From assembly GCA_903919145.1 (NCBI GenBank), contig CAIXGW010000187.1, forward strand, positions 1-63,075: 63,075 bases of DNA, read 5' to 3'. The translations under genes and the position numbers were made by a program. How positions within the stretch are numbered: position 1 is the stretch's first letter; each line of letters starts with the position of its first letter. Positions 1 through 10,400 of this stretch are shown piece after piece. The notes under the pieces are model-generated. The model did not search any database and was not told where the DNA came from. It was given only the letters and a program-made list of their open reading frames with translations. This stretch comes from an uncultured Myxococcales bacterium (GTDB taxonomy: Bacteria > Myxococcota_A > UBA9042).

Positions 1-540
1 CAGCTGCCCCACCTCAAACTCCAGCCCGTCAAAGGGCGGCAGCGCCAGCTTCTCGTCATCGCCAAAGCAGCCCAGCACGCTCCAGCGGCCGCCAGCGAGC
101 TCCCAGACTTCGACCATGCGCTCTTGGGTGTCCACCAGCCAATACCAGGGGATGCCGGCCTCGGCGTAGACTTTGCCTTTGGTGCTGCGATCGTAGCGGA
201 AGTTGCTGGGCGAGAGGATCTCGCAGACCCAGTCGGGGCGCAGGTCCAGCGGCCAGTCGTCCACCAGCTCCGGCAGCCGCTCCTTGCGGTAGCCGCACAG
301 GTCGGGGCGGACCACCCGGGTAGGACTGAGCCGCACGTCTAGGTCGGCCAGAATCCACCAGCCAACGTCAAGTAAGTTGGCGTCGTGGCTGGAGTAGGCG
401 CGGTAAAAGCGCACCTGCGGGCTGCTGTGCCTAGTTCGCGGCGCCGCGCGCAAGTAGGGCCTTCCATCGATGATCTCAGGCATTTCCTGTTCCGGCAGGT
501 GCACGATGTCCTCCCAAGTCCACAGACGCTCGTCAGCCAT
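1..540 (-). CDS. Uma2 family endonuclease (copy 1, C-terminus cut by window edge)
   Basis: The frame is open from an ATG at 540 to the window edge (180 codons seen, no stop). It is a close paralogue of the gene at 696-1253: both share the N-terminal ERLWTWEDIVHLPEQEMPE and the catalytic half RPDLCGYR ... CEILSP ... DRSTKGKVY, which carries the Asp, Glu and Lys of a PD-(D/E)XK-type nuclease fold. Uma2 (DUF820) proteins are small putative restriction-endonuclease-like proteins, usually present in many copies and of unknown role. Residues about 38-62 are unrelated to copy 2, where family members normally have a helix after RH, so this copy may be non-functional. The sequence upstream of the ATG, including the GGAGG-like site, is also shared with copy 2, as expected of a tandem duplication. 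Confidence 0.8.
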   Translation of the reverse strand, partial: MADERLWTWEDIVHLPEQEMPEIIDGRPYLRAAPRTRHSSPQVRFYRAYSSHDANLLDVGWWILADLDVRLSPTRVVRPDLCGYRKERLPELVDDWPLDLRPDWVCEILSPSNFRYDRSTKGKVYAEAGIPWYWLVDTQERMVEVWELAGGRWSVLGCFGDDEKLALPPFDGLEFEVGQL

Positions 541-695
541 GCCGCACCTCCGCAGGGCAGCATAGGCGGCGGCCCGCTGCGCCACAAGCGCGAGCCAGTT
601 TTGGCCACGTCCAACCCCTTGGACGTCGGCAATGGCATGGAATGTCAAAACTATCCGTCAAGCGAGTCGGCAAGCATTGCGAGGGACTGGGGGAC

Positions 696-1253
696 TTAGC
701 CCGCCTTCGCCCCAAACAGTTGCCCGACCTCAAACTCCAGCCCGTCAAAGGGCGGCAGCGCCAGCTTCTCGTCATCGCCAAAGCAGCCGAGCACGCTCCA
801 GCGGCCGCCAGCGAGCTCCCAGACTTCGAGCGTGCGCTCCTTCGCGTCCACCAGCCAATACCACGGGATGCCGGCCTCGGCGTAGACTTTGCCTTTGGTG
901 CTGCGGTCATAGCGAAAGTTGGTGGGCGAGAGGATCTCGCAGACCCAGTCGGGGCTCAGCGGTAGCGGCCAGTCGTCTACGGGTTCTGGCAGACGCTCCT
1001 TGCGGTAGCCGCACAGGTCGGGGCGAACTACCCGGTTGGGCCCCAGCCGCACATCCAAGTCAGCCAGGATCCACCAGCCTGCGCGGAGGGGCGGGCCCAT
1101 GCCCAACAAGGCCGCGCTGACTTCCCATGCAGCGACGCTATGCCTCATGCGCGGCGCCACGCGATAGTAGGGCTTGCCGTCGATGATCTCAGGCATTTCC
1201 TGTTCGGGCAGGTGCACGATGTCCTCCCAAGTCCACAGCCGCTCTTCAGACAT
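696..1253 (-). CDS. Uma2 family endonuclease (copy 2)
   Basis: A 185-aa protein. The start at 1253 is chosen because GGAGG lies 6 bases upstream of the ATG and because the protein then begins MSEERLWTWED, matching copy 1; a longer frame reaching 1451 has no family similarity. Core motifs are RHS at about residue 37, the GWWILADLDVRL strand, RPDLCGYR, and CEILSP followed by DRSTKGK, which fit the Uma2/DUF820 PD-(D/E)XK fold. The length is normal for the family. The biological role of Uma2 proteins is not established. It is divergent from the MBOAT gene downstream of position 1497. Confidence 0.85.
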   Translation of the reverse strand: MSEERLWTWEDIVHLPEQEMPEIIDGKPYYRVAPRMRHSVAAWEVSAALLGMGPPLRAGWWILADLDVRLGPNRVVRPDLCGYRKERLPEPVDDWPLPLSPDWVCEILSPTNFRYDRSTKGKVYAEAGIPWYWLVDAKERTLEVWELAGGRWSVLGCFGDDEKLALPPFDGLEFEVGQLFGAKAG

Positions 1254-1496
1254 CTCGCACCTCCGCAGCGGAGGATAGGGCGCGGCTGAGGGCGCTACAA
1301 GCGCTGACGGCGGCCAGACGGCGTGCATCGGCCGTGCCAACGGTGTCTTCTTGATCCCGCTGGCGATTTGTCGACTGAGCCGGTGTCGCGCGGCGGCTGA
1401 GACCAGGATCGATACCGCACCCGAGACCGTTCGCCTCAGGTGGAGCCCCAACCCTTGACCGTGCTACCCTGCCGGCCGCCTTTGCTGGGGTTGCCC

Positions 1497-2945
1497 GTGC
1501 TGTTTTCTTCCACGCTGTTTCTGCTGCTGGCCCTGCCGCTGGTGATGTTGGTCTACCACCTGCTGCCGCACCTGCTGCGCAACACTTGGCTACTGTTGAT
1601 CTCGCTGGTGTTTTACGCCTGGGGCGAGCCGCGGTTGCTGTGGGTGATGCTGGCGTCGATGGCCGGCAACTACCTGCTCGGCCTGTGGATGGGCCGTGTC
1701 TACGCCACGCCGCGGGCCAAGGCAGTGCTGGCGGTGGCGGTGACGGCCAATTTGGCCAGCCTGGCGTGGTTCAAGTACGCAGGCTGGATGGCGGTTTCGG
1801 GCAATCATCTGCTCCAGCCGCTGGGGCTGCAGCTGCCGGTGCCGCAGGTGGTTCTGCCGCTCGGCATCAGTTTTTACACGTTTCACGCGCTTTCCTATGT
1901 GGTCGATGTCTACCGCGGCGATGCCAAGGTCCAGCGCGATCCCACCAAAATCGCCTTGTATTTGGCGCTATACCCTCAGCTCATCGCCGGGCCGATCCTG
2001 CGCTACCACGACATGGCCGACCAGTTGGGCCGCCGCCAAGTTCGCCTGGACGACCTCGCCTACGGCTTGCAGCGGTTTGTGCTGGGCCTGGCCAAGAAGG
2101 TCCTGATCGCCAACACGTTGGCCCGTCCTGCCGACGCGCTGTTTGCTTTGCCTCACCAGGAGCTGTCAGCGCCGCTGGCTTGGCTGGCCGTGGTGGCCTA
2201 CACCGGGCAGATCTACTTTGATTTCTCTGGGTATTCTGACATGGCAGTGGGCCTGGCGCGGATGCACGGGTTTGTGTTTACAGAGAATTTTCGCTGGCCC
2301 TATGCCGCCCAAGACGTGCGCGGCTTCTGGCGCCGCTGGCACATCTCGCTGTCCAACTGGTTTCGCGACTACCTCTACATTCCCCTTGGCGGCAATCGGG
2401 CTTCTGAGGGGCGCACCCGCATCAACCTGCTGATTGTGTTTCTGTTGTGCGGCCTGTGGCACGGTGCCGCCTGGACATTTGTGGCCTGGGGGCTGTGGCA
2501 CGGCGCGTTTCTGGCGCTGGAGCGCACTGCGTGGGGTACTTGGCTGCCGCGACTGCCGCGGCCGCTGCGTCACACCTATGCGCTGCTGGTGGCCATGCTT
2601 GGCTGGGTGCTGTTCAGAGCTGAGACCTTTGAGCAGGCCACGGGCATGGTGGTGGCGATGGCCGGGATGGCGCCCGGCGACACTACCCGCTGGTCCCTGG
2701 CGCTGTACCTGGGCCGCGACGTGCAGCTCGGCTTGGTGGTGGGGGCGGTGGCCAGCCAGCCTGTGCTGCCCTGGCTGGGCGGGCACTGGCAGCGCTGGCG
2801 GAGCCGCGGCTTGGGGCCAGCGGGCCACCTGGCCGACGGCTTGCTGCAGGCAGGGACCATCGCCGCGCTGCTGCTGCTGCTGGTGGCCAGCGCCGTCATG
2901 CTGGCAGCAGCGACCCATAACCCATTTATCTACTTTAGGTTCTGA
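1497..2945 (+). CDS. MBOAT family O-acyltransferase (AlgI-like)
   Basis: A polytopic membrane O-acyltransferase that would pass acyl (probably acetyl) groups across the inner membrane onto an exported polymer. Hallmarks are the start VLFSSTLFLLLALP, the VFYAWGEP segment, the WRRWHISLSNWFRDYLYIPL block, and CGLWHGAAWTF around residue 320 with the MBOAT catalytic histidine. About ten hydrophobic segments are visible. I chose GTG 1497 because AlgI proteins usually begin MLFSS and GGGG lies 6 bases upstream; a GTG at 1440 would add 19 residues. The next gene, 12 bases on, is an AlgX/AlgJ-like SGNH protein, the usual partner. The polymer being modified cannot be told from the window. Confidence 0.92.
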   Translation: MLFSSTLFLLLALPLVMLVYHLLPHLLRNTWLLLISLVFYAWGEPRLLWVMLASMAGNYLLGLWMGRVYATPRAKAVLAVAVTANLASLAWFKYAGWMAVSGNHLLQPLGLQLPVPQVVLPLGISFYTFHALSYVVDVYRGDAKVQRDPTKIALYLALYPQLIAGPILRYHDMADQLGRRQVRLDDLAYGLQRFVLGLAKKVLIANTLARPADALFALPHQELSAPLAWLAVVAYTGQIYFDFSGYSDMAVGLARMHGFVFTENFRWPYAAQDVRGFWRRWHISLSNWFRDYLYIPLGGNRASEGRTRINLLIVFLLCGLWHGAAWTFVAWGLWHGAFLALERTAWGTWLPRLPRPLRHTYALLVAMLGWVLFRAETFEQATGMVVAMAGMAPGDTTRWSLALYLGRDVQLGLVVGAVASQPVLPWLGGHWQRWRSRGLGPAGHLADGLLQAGTIAALLLLLVASAVMLAAATHNPFIYFRF

Positions 2946-2957
2946 GGAGGGCTGCCG

Positions 2958-4103
2958 ATGAGTTCGCCCGTGACAGCCTCTCCTACCGCCCGCCCCCAGT
3001 CGCTGCTGGCTCCCCTGGCTCAGGGCCTGTGGGTGCTGCTGGCCGCCGCGCTGGTCTTGGCCCCCAGCGCCGACTGGGCCTGGGGCATCGATCCCACGCC
3101 GCCGCCTCAGGAAAACCGCCGTCTGGCCGCCCAGCCGGGCTGGCCCAACAGCCTGGACGAGGGGATCGCGTGGCCCGCCAAGGTAGAGGCTTGGTTCAAA
3201 GATGGGTTTGGCCTGCGCAATTCGCTCATCGCCTGGCACAGCACCTGGATGCTCGACTACCTGGGGGTCTCGCCCAACAAGGACGTGCTGATCGGCAAGC
3301 AGGGCTGGCTGTATTTCGGTATCGCCAAGAATGTAGATTCCTATCGATGCCTTGCGCCCTTTACTCCGGCCGAGCTGAAGGTGCAAGTCGCCGAAGCCAA
3401 GCGCCGGCAGCAGTGGCTGGCCAAGCGCAAGATAGGCTACGGCCACGTGTGGGTGCCGATCAAAGCCAACATCTACCCAGAGTACCTGCCCAGCGGCCTG
3501 ACCAAGCTGGACCAGCCGTGCCGGCTGCAGCAGTGGATCGCCGCGGTTGGCCAGGCTGGGGTGCCGGTGCTCGACTTGACCAGTGCCCTCAAGAAGGCCA
3601 AGAGCGCGGATCCTTTTGAAATCTACTACCGGACAGACACCCACTGGAACCCGCGCGGCGCTTGGCACGGCTATCAGGCCATGGTGCCGTGGCTCAAGAA
3701 GCTGGTGCCGACCCTGCCGACCCTGACCGCCGATCAGGTGCATTTTGCCATGCGCAGCGATCGCGGCGGCGACCTGGCCCGGATGCTCGACCTGCAAGAG
3801 CGCTACCGCGGCATTGACCCCTTCTTGGAGCTGCGGCCGGCCCGTGCCAAGCTGGTGGCCAACACCGCCATCGCTGCCAAGGGCGTCAACCTCGCGACGT
3901 TTGAGTGCGCCAGCTGCGGCCCGCTGCGCGGTGTGATGCTGCATGACAGTTTTGGCAACCACTTGCGCCCCTTTGTGGCCGAGAGTTTTGCCCACCTGGT
4001 CGCTGCCGAATTCGCCGGCTTTGATGAGAAGCTGCTGGAGGCTGAGCGGCCGGACTTTGTCCTGGAGGTTCACCTGGAGCGCCAGCTGACCCCCGAGCGA
4101 TAA
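2958..4103 (+). CDS. AlgX/AlgJ-like SGNH-fold acetyltransferase
   Basis: A 381-aa protein with an N-terminal signal/anchor segment (about residues 14-33), placing it in the periplasm. The family signature YRTDTHWNPRGAW near residue 227 supplies the Asp-x-His of the SGNH catalytic triad, and the HDSFGNH segment near residue 330 carries the nucleophile serine. AlgX/AlgJ proteins work with an AlgI-type MBOAT carrier to O-acetylate exopolysaccharide. GGAGGG sits just before the ATG, and only 12 bases separate it from the MBOAT gene, so the two form an operon. No polysaccharide synthase is present here, so the acceptor is unknown. Confidence 0.88.
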   Translation: MSSPVTASPTARPQSLLAPLAQGLWVLLAAALVLAPSADWAWGIDPTPPPQENRRLAAQPGWPNSLDEGIAWPAKVEAWFKDGFGLRNSLIAWHSTWMLDYLGVSPNKDVLIGKQGWLYFGIAKNVDSYRCLAPFTPAELKVQVAEAKRRQQWLAKRKIGYGHVWVPIKANIYPEYLPSGLTKLDQPCRLQQWIAAVGQAGVPVLDLTSALKKAKSADPFEIYYRTDTHWNPRGAWHGYQAMVPWLKKLVPTLPTLTADQVHFAMRSDRGGDLARMLDLQERYRGIDPFLELRPARAKLVANTAIAAKGVNLATFECASCGPLRGVMLHDSFGNHLRPFVAESFAHLVAAEFAGFDEKLLEAERPDFVLEVHLERQLTPER

Positions 4104-4123
4104 AATATCAAGCATGGCATGGA

Positions 4124-4147
4124 CTTGACAAAGCCCTGGGTATCCGC
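4124..4147 (+). repeat. 18-bp intergenic repeat, copy 1 (CTTGACAAAGCCCTGGGT)
   Basis: The 18-base core CTTGACAAAGCCCTGGGT occurs identically at 4124, 28950 and 34450, always in this orientation and each time followed by two variable bases and CCGC. TTGACA equals the sigma-70 -35 consensus, but no recognisable -10 box lies 16-18 bases downstream. This copy begins 20 bases after the AlgX-like gene and 126 bases before speE. Its function is unknown. Confidence 0.7.
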
Positions 4148-4266
4148 CGCGGCCGCCCAACCCGCCCCCCGTCGCACAACTGTTGCTTGCCAGCCAGGGC
4201 CGTTCCGCGGTACACCGCCCGCGCCGGGGGAACCCCGCCGGCCGACCTGCCATGGAGAACCGCCCG

Positions 4267-5190
<924 letters not shown>

Positions 5191-5240
5191 TCCCCTGACC
5201 AGCCACGGCTGGCCCGCCGGGGCCGCCACAGGAGCGCGTG

Positions 5241-5891
5241 ATGTGGATCGACCGGGCCATCAAGTGGTTGCTGCCGCGTGAAGAACGCTTCTTTGACCTG
5301 CTGGAGCGCGGCGCCGACAAGGCAGTAGAAGCCAGCGACGCCCTGGTGCAGGCCTGTGCCCAGGGTGTCAACCTCAGCGATCGCACGGTCCAGGTGCAGC
5401 GCCTGCGCGACATCGAGCACGCGGCTGATGACGTCATTCGCGAAGTCTATGAGGGTTTGAACAAGACCTTTGTGACGCCGCTGGACCGCAGCGACATCTA
5501 TGCCCTGGCCACCGAGCTGGAAAACGTGGTCGATCGGATGACGTCGACGGCGTCGCACATCGTGGTCCACAGCATGGAGGATCTGCCGGCTGGCGCAGAC
5601 GAGCTCAGCCGCATCATCGCCGCTGGGGCCGTCCACACCCGCGATGCGGTGCGAATGTTGCGCGGGCTCAAGAACCTGGACCAGATCCGCGTGCACTGCG
5701 TGGCGGTTCACCGAGCCGAGCACGATGGCGACCAGGTGTTTCGCCAGCAGATAGGCGCCATGTTCCGCGACTACAAAGACGCCATCCACCTGATCAAGCA
5801 CAAGGAGTTTCTAGAAGGCCTGGAGTACACGCTCGACGTCCTAGACGATGTGGCCTGCGCCGTCGAAAACATCGTCATCAAGAATGCGTGA
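5241..5891 (+). CDS. DUF47 family (PhoU-like) phosphate transport regulator
   Basis: A 216-aa all-helical protein beginning MWIDRAIKWLLPREERFFDLLE, typical of DUF47/TIGR00153 proteins that resemble PhoU. The E...H...D metal-binding repeats (for example RDIEHAADDVIREVYEGLNKT) are present. These proteins are nearly always encoded next to a Pit transporter and are thought to control its activity. The ATG at 5241 has GGAG 6 bases upstream. The stop is 3 bases from the pit start, so the two are one operon and translation is probably coupled. Confidence 0.92.
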   Translation: MWIDRAIKWLLPREERFFDLLERGADKAVEASDALVQACAQGVNLSDRTVQVQRLRDIEHAADDVIREVYEGLNKTFVTPLDRSDIYALATELENVVDRMTSTASHIVVHSMEDLPAGADELSRIIAAGAVHTRDAVRMLRGLKNLDQIRVHCVAVHRAEHDGDQVFRQQIGAMFRDYKDAIHLIKHKEFLEGLEYTLDVLDDVACAVENIVIKNA

Positions 5892-5894
5892 TCC

Positions 5895-6893
<999 letters not shown>

Positions 6894-6949
6894 CCCCAGT
6901 CGCGCAAGAATTCCAATCAAAGCTCGCCGCCGGTTGGCGTACCGTGCTT

Positions 6950-8641
6950 TTACGTCACGCGGTCGATGCGCACGATCCCGGCCTTGTTCAGCACGACCCG
7001 CACCCGCATCAGCTGCTCTGGGCTGCTGCCCGAGGCGGTGATCCGGGCCACCCGCAGCACCAGATTGAGGTGGTAGACCTTGGGGAAGAGGCGGGCAGCA
7101 AAATTGCCGGCCTTGGGGTCGTAGACGGCCACCTGGTCCACGGTATCGTCCATCCGCACCAAAAAGTGGCGCACGTTCAGGCGCAGGATGTCGCGCAGGC
7201 GAAAGTGCTCGGCTGGCTGCTCGCCGCTCTGGTCGCGGCCCACCAGCAGCTGCTTGCGGTAGTGGATGACTTCTTCCTTGGCGATCTCAGCCAGTCGCAC
7301 CGTGCGCTTGGCCTGGCGCAGCTGGCGGACCTGATGGGGCACGTCGGTGCTGGTTTCAAAGAACATCACTTCGCGCAAGCGGATTTTCAGCATGCCCAGG
7401 CCCACGGCTGCCAGCGACTGGCTGGTCAGCATCAGGTCGTGGTCAAACTGGCGCAGCCGGCGGGTCAGGTATTCGTTGGTCAGGACTTTGATGCGATCCT
7501 TGGCGACATAGGCGGCCACCGCACCGGTAAAGAACCAGTACTTCAGATCGTCAGAAAGCTGGGCCAGCGTCAGGGGAATCTGAGTCGCCAGCGCCCAGAT
7601 CGCCCCCAGCGCCGCGCCCGACGCCGCCGTGGCGTTGCGCAAGAAGGTGTCGCCGCGGGCTGTGCGCATATCCAGGTAAAGCGCTTGGTGAATCGATTTC
7701 TTGAGCGAAGAGATCCGGTAGGCCGCGTACTCATTCCACGACGCCGAGGCCGGAGTCATGCTCAAGTAGCCGTAGTTCTGCCGATATGCCGCTTCGCTGC
7801 CGGCCAGACTTGCCACCTGCAGACTCAGGCGCATGCCAAGGGCCGCTCCGTCGATCAGGGCGGGAGTTTGGGCAAACAGCAGGCCAAGCTGGGCCAGCTG
7901 CATCTCTGTGCTCAGGCTCATGTACTCGTCGGCGGTCCGCAGGGCCTCCGCCAAGCCGCGGTGCAGCAGCATTTCATAGGGCCAATAGGCGGCGCGCATG
8001 CTGCGAAAGGCCCACAGGCCCTGGTGCAAGCGGCTCAGCGTCGCCGCCAGCTGCGTCTCCAGGTCGCAGCGTTCCTGGCTGCTCAGGACCTCTTGCTCGA
8101 CCAGCGCCCTCATCTGCCGGCACTCGCGGGCCAGGCCTTCTACGTACAAGTAGGCATAAAGCTTGACCAGCACCAGCACCGGCCGCGAGGCAGGCGGCCG
8201 CGGCGCTGACCGGACCCGCGCCAGCAGCTGCGCCAGGCCGTGCAGGGGCGATCCGGGCAGGTCCGGGCGCGACAGGGCGTCCAGGGGCTGTGGCGTCACA
8301 TCCAGCCGCACCAGGGCGGTCACGTCGCCATAGAACTGGTCTTTGCTGTAGTTGCCCGCATGGACACCGACGTTGGGCGGCACAAACAGCCAGGCATCGA
8401 CCTGGTAGCGGCGCTCTTCGGCGTCTTCGCCACCTAGCAGGGGATAGGAAAGGCGAATTTCTAGTTGCTGGGGGTCGTGGATGGCCGTCTCAAGGCGGAT
8501 GTCGTCAGCGGCGGAGCTTCCCAGGTCGCGCCCCTCGGCGGCGGGCACTTCGACGCCAGACTCGCCAGACTCTCCGCCCGACTCGGCAGCGACGCCCGGC
8601 GCCCCATAGGCCGCTTTGACAAGGACGCTCAAAGGCTTCAT
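6950..8641 (-). CDS. uncharacterised membrane-associated protein coupled to sensor
   Basis: A 563-aa protein that I do not recognise. It has an N-terminal region of about 150 residues that looks beta-rich and soluble, then a mostly helical body with two likely membrane segments around residues 335-390 (ATAASGAALGAIWAL and YWFFTGAVAAYVA). A charged helical stretch containing FFETSTDVPHQVRQLRQAKR follows. The ATG overlaps the stop of the upstream sensor gene by 4 bases, so the two products are probably made together and may act together. No catalytic motif is visible. It is convergent with pit. Confidence 0.75.
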   Translation of the reverse strand: MKPLSVLVKAAYGAPGVAAESGGESGESGVEVPAAEGRDLGSSAADDIRLETAIHDPQQLEIRLSYPLLGGEDAEERRYQVDAWLFVPPNVGVHAGNYSKDQFYGDVTALVRLDVTPQPLDALSRPDLPGSPLHGLAQLLARVRSAPRPPASRPVLVLVKLYAYLYVEGLARECRQMRALVEQEVLSSQERCDLETQLAATLSRLHQGLWAFRSMRAAYWPYEMLLHRGLAEALRTADEYMSLSTEMQLAQLGLLFAQTPALIDGAALGMRLSLQVASLAGSEAAYRQNYGYLSMTPASASWNEYAAYRISSLKKSIHQALYLDMRTARGDTFLRNATAASGAALGAIWALATQIPLTLAQLSDDLKYWFFTGAVAAYVAKDRIKVLTNEYLTRRLRQFDHDLMLTSQSLAAVGLGMLKIRLREVMFFETSTDVPHQVRQLRQAKRTVRLAEIAKEEVIHYRKQLLVGRDQSGEQPAEHFRLRDILRLNVRHFLVRMDDTVDQVAVYDPKAGNFAARLFPKVYHLNLVLRVARITASGSSPEQLMRVRVVLNKAGIVRIDRVT

Positions 8642-10260
8642 GCGCGCGCCAGCTCAATCCAGTTCTGGGTAACGCCGCCCTGGCGCTCGGTGCCGGCGCT
8701 GCCGCCTACACTGCTCAGCAGCTCGGCCACCCCGCGCGGCTGCCAAGCCTCGCCCTGGGTCCATACCACCAGCCGCAGCCGGGTCGGCGACCACTGCCCG
8801 CGTACCCGCAGCTGCGTTCCGGCGCTGTGGGCCAGGGCCTCCTGCAGCCACAGGGTCACGGCGCGGCGCACCTTGCCGCCCACGTCGACCACCCCAGCTT
8901 CGCCGTCGCTCAGGTCAAACAGGATCTGGCCATGGCTGTGGGCCAGCAGCTCGGCCAGGTCGCTTACCGCTTGGTCGCACAGCTTGGCGGCGGCCACAAC
9001 GCGCAGGGCTTGGGCCCGGTCGGTCCAGGCGGCATCGGGCCCAAGCCGCGGGGCCTTCTCGACTTCGGCACCGGGCATGCTCTGCAGAATCAGGGCAATC
9101 GTCGATGCACCCGACGGCGCCGCCACCGTCAGCCAAGTGCCCAGCAGCGGCAGCGGCAGCCACGGCACCCGCAGCGACATGGACTCGCTGGCGCCGCTGG
9201 CCAGCACCCGCGCGATGGTCGCGGCATGGGTGGCGGGCTCTAGCAGCTGGTGGGCGCGCTGGCCCTCATCTTGGACGCTGGCCAGATCAAGCATCTGCCG
9301 CGCGCGGCTGTTGATGGCGTGCAGCTGGTTGCTGTCGTCAAAAATCAGCACGCCGCAAGGCAGGTTGTCCATCACCGCCCGCAGCGTCATCCGATCGGCG
9401 CCGGCCTGCACCAGCCGGCTGCGCAGCTCAGCGGCCAAGTCGGCCAGGGCGCGCGCGGCATCGCCAATCTCGTCTTTGCCACCGACTACCACCGCATGGC
9501 CAAAGTCCCCTGCGGCGAAGGCCCCGGCCGCCTCTGCCATCCGCCGCAGCGGCCGCGACACCACCACCGCCGCCAGCAGGCTCAACAGCACCGCCCCGCT
9601 GAGGGCCAAGGCCCCGGCCGCCTTAAAGAATTCCAGGAAATCGGCGGAGGCATGGTGGAGCATGCGCGTGGGCATGGCCAGTCGCACCACCCCGTTGGCC
9701 GTGCCCTTGGCGGGAAAGCGCACCGCCACATACAGCGTTGGCTGGCCGGTGGTGACGCTGTCGCGGTGAGCGACGCCGCGGCCCTGCAACAGCGCCTCTT
9801 GAATTTCAGGGCGATTTCCGTGGTTCTCTAGGGTAGCCGCAGGGGCGCCACTGGCCCCCACCTGCGCCGAAGGCCGCAGCGCCACCGAGTCGCCCAGCAC
9901 CCGGCCATCGGACGCGACCACCGTGACCCGCTGCGGCACGCTTCGCACCAGCCTCTCTGTGGCGTCTGCCAGCTGAGCGGGGGCCACCAGGGCCAATCCC
10001 TGAGCCAGCGTCCGGGCTTGCCTCTCCAGGTCCTGCTCCACAAAGCTCTGCAGCTCTTCCGGGACATTGGTGCGCAGATAGACATAGGTTGGGACGGCGA
10101 TTAAGCCCACCACCACCAAATAGCTAATCATCACCTTGACGTGTAGCGGAAAGCGCATCCAGCTGAACCGTATTGCGCCGTCGCAGACGCGGAAGAGGGA
10201 ACCCCTGCGCGGCGCGGTCGCTCGGCCAAAAGCGTTGAGCGGGCCAGGGCTCTTCAGCAT
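8638..10260 (-). CDS. sensor-kinase-like protein with degenerate catalytic domain
   Basis: A 540-aa protein laid out like a membrane histidine kinase. It has a membrane segment at about residues 43-62 (YLVVVGLIAVPTYVYL), an extracytoplasmic sensor region, a second segment at about 212-236, a HAMP-like region with RPLRRMAEAAGAFAAGDFG, and a PAS-like region (NLPCGVLIFDDSNQLHAINSRAR, about 297-320). The C-terminus recalls an ATPase domain (VRRAVTLWLQEALAHSAG), but the N-box asparagine is replaced, no G-box is seen, and no phospho-accepting His motif is evident. The upstream start at 10260 has GGAG 10 bases before it; ATG 10158 (MRFPLHVKV) would give a more normal short N-terminus. No response regulator is adjacent. 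Confidence 0.75.
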   Translation of the reverse strand: MLKSPGPLNAFGRATAPRRGSLFRVCDGAIRFSWMRFPLHVKVMISYLVVVGLIAVPTYVYLRTNVPEELQSFVEQDLERQARTLAQGLALVAPAQLADATERLVRSVPQRVTVVASDGRVLGDSVALRPSAQVGASGAPAATLENHGNRPEIQEALLQGRGVAHRDSVTTGQPTLYVAVRFPAKGTANGVVRLAMPTRMLHHASADFLEFFKAAGALALSGAVLLSLLAAVVVSRPLRRMAEAAGAFAAGDFGHAVVVGGKDEIGDAARALADLAAELRSRLVQAGADRMTLRAVMDNLPCGVLIFDDSNQLHAINSRARQMLDLASVQDEGQRAHQLLEPATHAATIARVLASGASESMSLRVPWLPLPLLGTWLTVAAPSGASTIALILQSMPGAEVEKAPRLGPDAAWTDRAQALRVVAAAKLCDQAVSDLAELLAHSHGQILFDLSDGEAGVVDVGGKVRRAVTLWLQEALAHSAGTQLRVRGQWSPTRLRLVVWTQGEAWQPRGVAELLSSVGGSAGTERQGGVTQNWIELARA

Positions 10261-10400
10261 GGGGCTTGGGCTCCAGGGGTGTCAAGCGCGCCAGAGCCCT
10301 TGGCCCATTCGGCGATCCGGCAGAATTCACGCTGCGGATTCTGAAGCCTTTGGCCCGACGGCAGCTTGGCGCGGCGCCCGGCCAGCGCTATTCTGCAGTC

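Noticed and set aside
4124..4170. A sigma-70 promoter for speE at TTGACA
   Set aside because: The -35 is perfect, but the sequence 16-18 bases downstream is CGCGGC-like, and an identical element lies between convergent genes, so promoter function was not called.
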